Of a stretch of 19,386 nucleotides of DNA, positions 16,266-19,386 are shown piece after piece; the first letter of the stretch is position 1; each line of letters opens with the position of its first letter. The stretch is from Phycisphaerales bacterium UBA2218. Lineage in GTDB: Bacteria; Planctomycetota; Phycisphaerae; Sedimentisphaerales; Anaerobacaceae. Location: the NCBI GenBank assembly GCA_002327785.1, contig DCUI01000092.1, positions 1-19,386 of the forward strand, read 5' to 3'. A program made the translations under genes and the position numbers. The notes below the pieces were generated by a model that saw nothing but the letters and a program-made list of their open reading frames with translations, ran no database searches and was not told where the DNA came from.

Positions 16266-16760
16266 ATGATCGCGACCGTGCGACGAATCAACCTGGTTCT
16301 CGACCGTCTGCTGTACGTCGGTACGGCGGCATCGGCGTTGGCGTTTTTTGCCGTCGCAGTCGCGGCGATTGCGGCCCGTTCTATTGCGACGTGGCCGTTC
16401 TATTCGTCGGTTGAGCTGAGCCGGTTGTTCTTCGTGTGGTCGTGCTTCCTCGCCGCCGTATTGGCGTATCGCAAGCAGGCGCACGTCGGCTTCACGCTGC
16501 TGTTCGACAGAGTGCCGGCCCGCTGGCGATGCCGCATCACGGCGTTCAACTACCTGCTTATCCTGGGTTTCATGGCCGTCGTGTTCGTACAGTCGATCCT
16601 GGTATGCCGGTTGCTGTGGCCGACCGTGCTGCCCATTCTGGGGATCTCGCAGGCCTGGTTCTATGTACCTGTCCCGATTCTATGTCTGTGCATGTTCTCC
16701 TATACGGCCGAGTTCATCGCGGGGCTGCCGCAACCGTCGGCAGGGGAGGGTTGTGCATGA
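16266..16760 (+). CDS. dctQ: TRAP transporter small membrane subunit (DctQ family)
   Basis: A 164-residue protein with four hydrophobic segments and the family pattern: TVRRINLVLDRLLYVGTAAS before and in helix 1, SVELSRLFFVWSCFLAAVLA in helix 2, then AYRKQAHVGFTLLFDRVPAR, a conserved interfacial loop. DctQ pairs with DctM to form the Na+- or H+-driven membrane part of tripartite ATP-independent periplasmic transporters, which usually import organic acids, sugar acids or sialic acid. The ATG at 16266 is used because the frame upstream lies in the dispersed repeat. Its TGA overlaps the next gene's ATG (ATGA at 16757-16760), so translation is coupled. Confidence 0.9.
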   Translation: MIATVRRINLVLDRLLYVGTAASALAFFAVAVAAIAARSIATWPFYSSVELSRLFFVWSCFLAAVLAYRKQAHVGFTLLFDRVPARWRCRITAFNYLLILGFMAVVFVQSILVCRLLWPTVLPILGISQAWFYVPVPILCLCMFSYTAEFIAGLPQPSAGEGCA

Positions 16761-19030
16761 TCCTGGCCCTGGTGGTCTCTTTTGCGGTTCTGGTTGCGAT
16801 CAGTATGCCCATCGCACTGGCTATCGGCATTGCCTGCTGCATCTCGCTGGCTGTGTTCAGTGATATTCCCCTGGCGGTGATCCCGCACAAGATGGTGACT
16901 GGGATCGACAATTTCGTCTTCCTGGCAATTCCGCTGTTCCTGCTGGCTGGCCGGCTGATGAACGCCGGCGGCATCACAGATCGGCTCTTCAAGTTCGCCC
17001 GGGTCTGGGTGGGCGGCGTCCCCGGCGGACTCGCCCACGCCAATGTGGTGGCGAGCATGTTGTTCGCCTGGATGAGTGGTTCGGCGGTCGCGGCCGTCGG
17101 CGGACTTGGCGAGGTTGAGATCAAAGCAATGCAGGACAACGGGTACGACAAGCCCTTCGCCGCTGCGGTTGCCGCGGCGGCTTCCGTGCTGGGCCCGATC
17201 ATCCCGCCGAGCATTCCGATGATCATCTACGCCGCGATGACCGAGGAATCGGTCGGCAGGCTCTTTCTGGGCGGGATTGTGCCGGGTGTGCTGATGGGCC
17301 TGGCCCTGATGGTCCTGATCTACTTCATGGCCCGCGCGAGGAGATATCCGCGAGATCGGCGGTCGAGCCTGCGGGAGAAGCTCGCCGCCACCGGCCGGGC
17401 GATCGTGCCTCTGCTGATGCCCGTCCTCATGCTGGGCGGAATTGTCACCGGGTTGTTCACACCGACAGAGGCGGCCGCCGTGGCAGCGGCTTATGCCCTG
17501 GCGATCAGCATGTTCCTCTATCGTACGGTGAAGGTCCGGGATCTGCCGGGGATCTTCGTCGATACGATGGTCACGACGGCCGTCGTGATGTTCATCATCT
17601 CGGCGACTTCGGTGTTCTCGTTTCAGCTCTCGGTCGCCGGGACGGGGGAGAAGGCGGCCGCGGCGGTGCTCGGGTTCACCCGGAATAAGTACGTGGTCCT
17701 ATTGACGCTCAACCTCCTGCTGCTGCTGCTGGGGGCCATCCTGGAAGCCGGGGTCGTCCTGATCCTGTTCATCCCCATCATCTATCCGCTGCTGACCTCG
17801 CCTGCGGTCGGCGTGGACCCGGTCCATCTGGGGGTGATTATGGCCGTCAACCTCATGATTGGGGTGGTGACGCCGCCGGTTGGGATGTGTCTGTTCGTCA
17901 TGAGCCACATCGGCAAGCTCAAGATCGAGGTCCTTATGCGGGCCATCGTTCCCTTCCTGGCCCCGCTCATCGCCACGCTGATGCTCATCACCTATGCGGA
18001 CCGGCTGGTGTTGTTCCTGCCTGATCGGCTCATGCCGAAGGCGTCGGCCGCGCCGGCTGAGAAGGAACCGGGCTTTGAGTCAGTCGAAGTCGGATCCGCG
18101 AGTGTGGCGGGGGATGCACGCTTCATCAGGATCGGGGTTAGCCATTCGCAGCAGCACTCCTTCACGCGGGCCTTGGAGCGGTTCGGGTGCAGTCTCGAAG
18201 CGAGAACCGACGGGCGATTCCGCGTGAAGGTCTACTTCGGCGGCCGGCTCGGCAGCGAAAAGGTGCTCCAGGAGATGCTTACGATCGGCACGGCCCAGAT
18301 GACTGTCACGGGCCTGCTCAATACCTACGAGCCGCTGTTTGCGCTGTTCGAGATGCCCTACCTGTACCGCGACCGCGAGCACGTCATGCGGGTGAATGCC
18401 GGGCCGGTGATGGAGGAGCTGGCCGCGTCGCTGCCGCCGCGGGGGCTGCGATTGATCGGGTTCTATGAGAATGGCTTTCGACACGTTACAAACTCTCAGA
18501 GACCGATCAATCATCCCTCGGATCTCGTCGGGCTCAAGATTCGCGCGCCGGAGAACCCCGCCCAGATCGAGACCCTCCGGGCACTCGGGGCCGACCCTGT
18601 GTCGATGCCATTTTCGGAATTGTACTCGGCTCTTTTGCTCGGGACGGTGCAGGGACAGGAGAACCCGCTACAGAACATCTGGTCCGGCCGATTGTTCGAG
18701 GCACAGAAGTATATCGCCATGACCGCCCACATCTACAACTCGGCCTACGTGCTCGTCAGCGAGCGATTCTGGCAGACGTTGTCCCCGGAGGATCAGCGAA
18801 TCTTCCGCGAGTGCATTGCCGAGTCCGGCCGCTGGCAGCTTGAGTACATGAGGCGGTGGGACATCGAGCTGGAGGGCCTGCTCCACGACGCCGGCATGGA
18901 GTTCAGCCGGCCCGACAGGGGACAATTCGAAGAGGCCTGCCGCCCGGCCTACGAGGCGATCTTCAAAAGGTTCGGGCTGCGGGCGAGGGAGATCGTGGAC
19001 AGGATTCGGAACACACAGGGGGTTCAGTGA
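16757..19030 (+). CDS. TRAP large membrane subunit fused to substrate-binding protein (DctM-DctP)
   Basis: A 757-residue fusion. Residues 1 to ~426 are a complete DctM: VTGIDNFVFLAIPLFLLAGR, AAAASVLGPIIPPSIPMIIY, and a second half with LMIGVVTPPVGMCLFVMSHI, the paired hairpin motifs of the elevator-type transporter. Residues ~427-454 are a hydrophilic, Ala/Glu-rich linker. Residues ~455-757 are a DctP-type binding protein: RFIRIGVSHSQQHS at the mature-like start, FGGRLGSEKVLQEM, and LKIRAPENPAQIETL with R596 as the expected substrate-carboxylate-binding Arg, then LLLGTVQGQENPL. There is no signal peptide or extra membrane helix before the DctP part, so export must rely on the DctM C-terminus being outside. 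DctP is normally a separate secreted protein; no separate one is seen here. Confidence 0.92.
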   Translation: MILALVVSFAVLVAISMPIALAIGIACCISLAVFSDIPLAVIPHKMVTGIDNFVFLAIPLFLLAGRLMNAGGITDRLFKFARVWVGGVPGGLAHANVVASMLFAWMSGSAVAAVGGLGEVEIKAMQDNGYDKPFAAAVAAAASVLGPIIPPSIPMIIYAAMTEESVGRLFLGGIVPGVLMGLALMVLIYFMARARRYPRDRRSSLREKLAATGRAIVPLLMPVLMLGGIVTGLFTPTEAAAVAAAYALAISMFLYRTVKVRDLPGIFVDTMVTTAVVMFIISATSVFSFQLSVAGTGEKAAAAVLGFTRNKYVVLLTLNLLLLLLGAILEAGVVLILFIPIIYPLLTSPAVGVDPVHLGVIMAVNLMIGVVTPPVGMCLFVMSHIGKLKIEVLMRAIVPFLAPLIATLMLITYADRLVLFLPDRLMPKASAAPAEKEPGFESVEVGSASVAGDARFIRIGVSHSQQHSFTRALERFGCSLEARTDGRFRVKVYFGGRLGSEKVLQEMLTIGTAQMTVTGLLNTYEPLFALFEMPYLYRDREHVMRVNAGPVMEELAASLPPRGLRLIGFYENGFRHVTNSQRPINHPSDLVGLKIRAPENPAQIETLRALGADPVSMPFSELYSALLLGTVQGQENPLQNIWSGRLFEAQKYIAMTAHIYNSAYVLVSERFWQTLSPEDQRIFRECIAESGRWQLEYMRRWDIELEGLLHDAGMEFSRPDRGQFEEACRPAYEAIFKRFGLRAREIVDRIRNTQGVQ

Positions 19031-19076
19031 CGTAGATATAAGAGATGGAAGGAGTTTATTTGCAGAGGATTCGTGA

Positions 19077-19386
19077 ATGATCGTTGATGCGGATTGTCAC
19101 ATCTCGCCCTTTGAGGAGGGTATCCATATCACGGTTGAAGAACTGCTTCGGCGGATGGATCGCTCAGGGGTGGATAAGGCCCTGGTCTGGCTGAGCCCGT
19201 CATACATGCGGCAGATCGATGAAGGCAACGCCTATGTCCATGCGGCAGTGAAGGCCCACCCGGACCGGCTCCTGGGCTTTGGCTGGACGGACCCCCGGTT
19301 GGGCGTTCAGAGGGCCAGGAACATGGTCAGGAGATGCGTCGAGGACTATGGGTTCTTCGGTGTCAAGCTCAACGGCGCCGAGAACG
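19077..19386 (+). CDS. Amidohydrolase-2 family metal-dependent hydrolase, N-terminal part
   Basis: 103 codons are visible before the window edge. The start MIVDADCHISPFEEG carries D6-x-H8 at the end of the first barrel strand, a variant of the HxH metal motif of amidohydrolase-2 (PF04909) TIM-barrel enzymes. The helix-strand pattern then follows with LLRRMDRSGVDKALVWLSP, AVKAHPDRLLGFGWTDPRLG, and YGFFGVKLNGAEN at the third to fourth strands, all usual for the family. Members act as hydrolases or decarboxylases on small organic acids and lactones. An AGAGG site precedes the ATG. It starts 47 bp after the TRAP fusion gene, so it may belong to the same operon and act on the imported compound. 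Confidence 0.8.
   Translation, partial: MIVDADCHISPFEEGIHITVEELLRRMDRSGVDKALVWLSPSYMRQIDEGNAYVHAAVKAHPDRLLGFGWTDPRLGVQRARNMVRRCVEDYGFFGVKLNGAEN

Noticed and set aside
16110..16484. Minus-strand 124-codon frame containing CHPERSEGS
   Set aside because: This peptide is a known spurious translation of an intergenic repeat, and the frame continues antisense to dctQ.
1..19386. CRISPR arrays, tRNA or rRNA genes
   Set aside because: No regularly spaced repeats, cloverleaf patterns with CCA-like ends, or conserved rRNA segments were seen anywhere in the window.

Overview
The window looks like chromosomal DNA of a GC-rich planctomycete-type bacterium, most likely of the Phycisphaerae/Sedimentisphaerales kind. 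This is inferred from protein style. Markers are a prepilin-like protein with an exact H-X9-DG motif, a large secreted LamG protein with repeated YYWxVDE modules, a PadR regulator paired with a membrane protein carrying a HAAS-like prefix, a secreted ThuA-like protein, a Tat-exported sugar-isomerase-like protein, and several secreted carbohydrate-active proteins. No rRNA, tRNA or CRISPR array was seen.

Layout. Positions 1-1518 (minus strand) hold a ThuA-like secreted protein, a small zinc-ribbon membrane protein, and the start of an unknown gene that overlaps the zinc-ribbon stop codon by ATGA. Diverging from them, 1696-4902 encodes a very large secreted protein that looks like an (alpha/alpha)6 glycoside hydrolase. 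Next is a PadR regulator with a near-consensus promoter and an overlapping inverted repeat, followed by a membrane protein of unknown function (5148-7197). Convergent to this is a XylR-type AraC regulator (7222-8439, minus). Its 411-bp upstream region, shared with a divergent LamG protein (8851-11670), holds a perfect 16-bp palindrome. A strong hairpin separates the LamG gene from a prepilin-like gene (11810-12598). A Tat-exported L-fucose-isomerase-like protein follows (12747-14222), ending in a good intrinsic terminator. Positions 14223-14617 contain a probable ISL3-type transposase remnant. A GH30-like secreted protein (14618-16087) follows, then a dispersed palindromic repeat of the 'CHPERSEGS' type. 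Last come a TRAP transporter (16266-19030) and the start of an amidohydrolase-2 family gene (19077 to the window edge).

Reading as a system. Secreted glycan-active proteins, a sugar-sensing AraC regulator, a sugar-isomerase-like protein, a TRAP importer (commonly for organic or sugar acids) and a metal-dependent hydrolase together suggest capture and catabolism of a carbohydrate or acidic sugar. No substrate can be named from sequence alone. The most unusual item is the TRAP transporter: the large membrane subunit (DctM) is fused in frame to the substrate-binding protein (DctP), which has no signal peptide of its own, so the binding protein appears permanently tethered to its channel. A second oddity is the GH30-like protein, whose WxTE nucleophile motif reads WVTS.

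Starts were re-chosen by ribosome binding site and signal peptide, so many coding regions here are shorter than the longest possible open frame.
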